NCBI GenBank assembly: GCA_945910005.1
Contig: OX246747.1
Location: forward strand, 4,388,670 to 4,452,669
Reading direction: 5' to 3'
Origin: Isoperla grammatica
Taxonomy: Eukaryota > Arthropoda > Insecta > Plecoptera > Perlodidae
Length of the DNA stretch: 64,000 nt
Shown here piece by piece: positions 63,395-64,000 of this stretch. The translations under genes and the position numbers were made by a program. Numbering within the stretch: the first letter of the stretch is position 1; the number at the start of each line of letters is the position of its first letter. The notes beneath the pieces are model-generated. The model made no database searches and had not been told where the DNA came from. It was given only the letters and a program-made list of their open reading frames with translations.

Positions 63395-63850
63395 ATAGCA
63401 TTTTCTGCTTCGCACCCTCACCTCTGATCCGAGGCTTCTTCACCATATTGCCGCCACTCAGATAGATGGATAGATATTTGGGCTTAACGTCTTATATTTT
63501 TGCAACTTGGCTAATCAAGACGATGAGTGGGTGATAAAGAAGGTGAATTTGGGGGCTCTATGGAGGAAAGGGGCAAGTGGGAGTGCGCGTGAGGAAAGGG
63601 GAAAGGGGAGGGAAGTGGATTGGGGTGTGGACTGCATTTCGTCTGACTTCTCCTCCTCGACCTATCCGGCTAGGGTGGCCCTACCAGAAGCATACGCTTC
63701 CGCCGGCATAGCTCTCGGGATCAATAAAGCACGCAAACCTGCCCACCACGATAAGGTAGCAGGTTACGACAATACAAGAACTAATTAATTATCTGCTATA
63801 CAAGCAATAAAACACATTACTTGTACTATTTTCTAGTATCTTAAGTTATT
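63395..63850 (-). repeat. Segment shared with 18.3-18.5 kb, split by a SINE
   Basis: The left part (63395-63470) and right part (63764-63850) together match 18300-18530. The SINE at 63470-63763 lies exactly between them, so the 18.3-kb copy shows the empty site. Confidence 0.7.
63470..63763 (-). repeat. AATC-SINE copy, head A missing last bases
   Basis: From gatagatatttgggcttaac to cgataaggtagcag. Short body. The homologous unoccupied sequence at 18.4 kb confirms insertion. Confidence 0.87.
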
Positions 63851-64000
63851 GATTGATATTTGGGCTTAACGTCTTATATTTTTGCAACTAGGCTAATAAA
63901 GACGATGAGTGGGTGATAATGAAGATGAAATTGAGGACTCTTTGGAGGAAAGGGGCAAGTAGGAGGGCGCGTGAGGAAAGGGGAAAGGGGAGGAAAGGGA
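63848..64000 (-). repeat. AATC-SINE copy, cut by window end
   Basis: Starts ttgattgatatttgggctta. The head lies beyond the window. Confidence 0.85.

Noticed and set aside
1..64000. A bacterial-style operon, prophage or defence island
   Set aside because: No ribosome-binding sites, operon spacing or prokaryotic genes. Introns, SINEs and 28S rDNA show animal nuclear DNA.

Overview
The window is nuclear DNA of an animal, probably a marine or other aquatic invertebrate. It is AT-rich and almost completely filled with mobile elements and their remains, with no bacterial-style operons. Supporting signs are GT-AG introns inside transposase genes, tRNA-derived SINEs, PIF/Harbinger, hAT, ISL2EU-like, Helitron-like and TTAA elements, BEL/Pao and Ty3/gypsy retroelements, several non-LTR retrotransposons (including an R2 element still attached to pieces of its 28S rDNA target), and a protein-primed DNA polymerase of Polinton/Maverick type. 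I cannot name the species from sequence alone. Most coding regions are broken. The clear exception is the 1279-codon DNA polymerase at 37371-41210 (minus).

Layout. 0-1.2 kb: Ty3/gypsy integrase scrap and a candidate LTR. 2.4-8.5 kb: BEL/Pao element (gag, zinc knuckles, protease-RT, RNase H, integrase) interrupted by a non-LTR reverse transcriptase and by a 37-bp SINE tail. 8.5-14.5 kb: scraps of gypsy, Harbinger and non-LTR elements, an ISL2EU-like transposase (minus) and a 125-bp tandem array. 15-27 kb: a zinc finger plus SANT-like two-exon gene, an intron-bearing Harbinger transposase, further Harbinger copies, a hAT-like remnant and many SINE copies. 27.4-29.3 kb: R2 5' half with 28S leader. 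29.3-37 kb: tandem repeats and a 3.7-kb inverted-repeat structure. 37.4-41.5 kb: intact polymerase gene with promoter-like sequence and a probable 5'UTR intron. 42.0-43.4 kb: R2 3' half ending in 28S rDNA. 45-46.4 kb: Tx1/L1-like fragment. 46.8-64 kb: SINEs, MITEs, possible host exons, tandem arrays and a decayed RCC1-repeat gene.

The dominant theme is one SINE-like family, here called AATC-SINE: about 20 copies or fragments with an (AATC)n 3' tail, target-site duplications up to 17 bp, and two interchangeable 5' heads. Head A contains the motif TAAGGTAGC, which is also the core of the R2 target in 28S rDNA. At 27.4 kb an R2 5' end sits exactly at that motif, which suggests off-target R2 insertion into the SINE.
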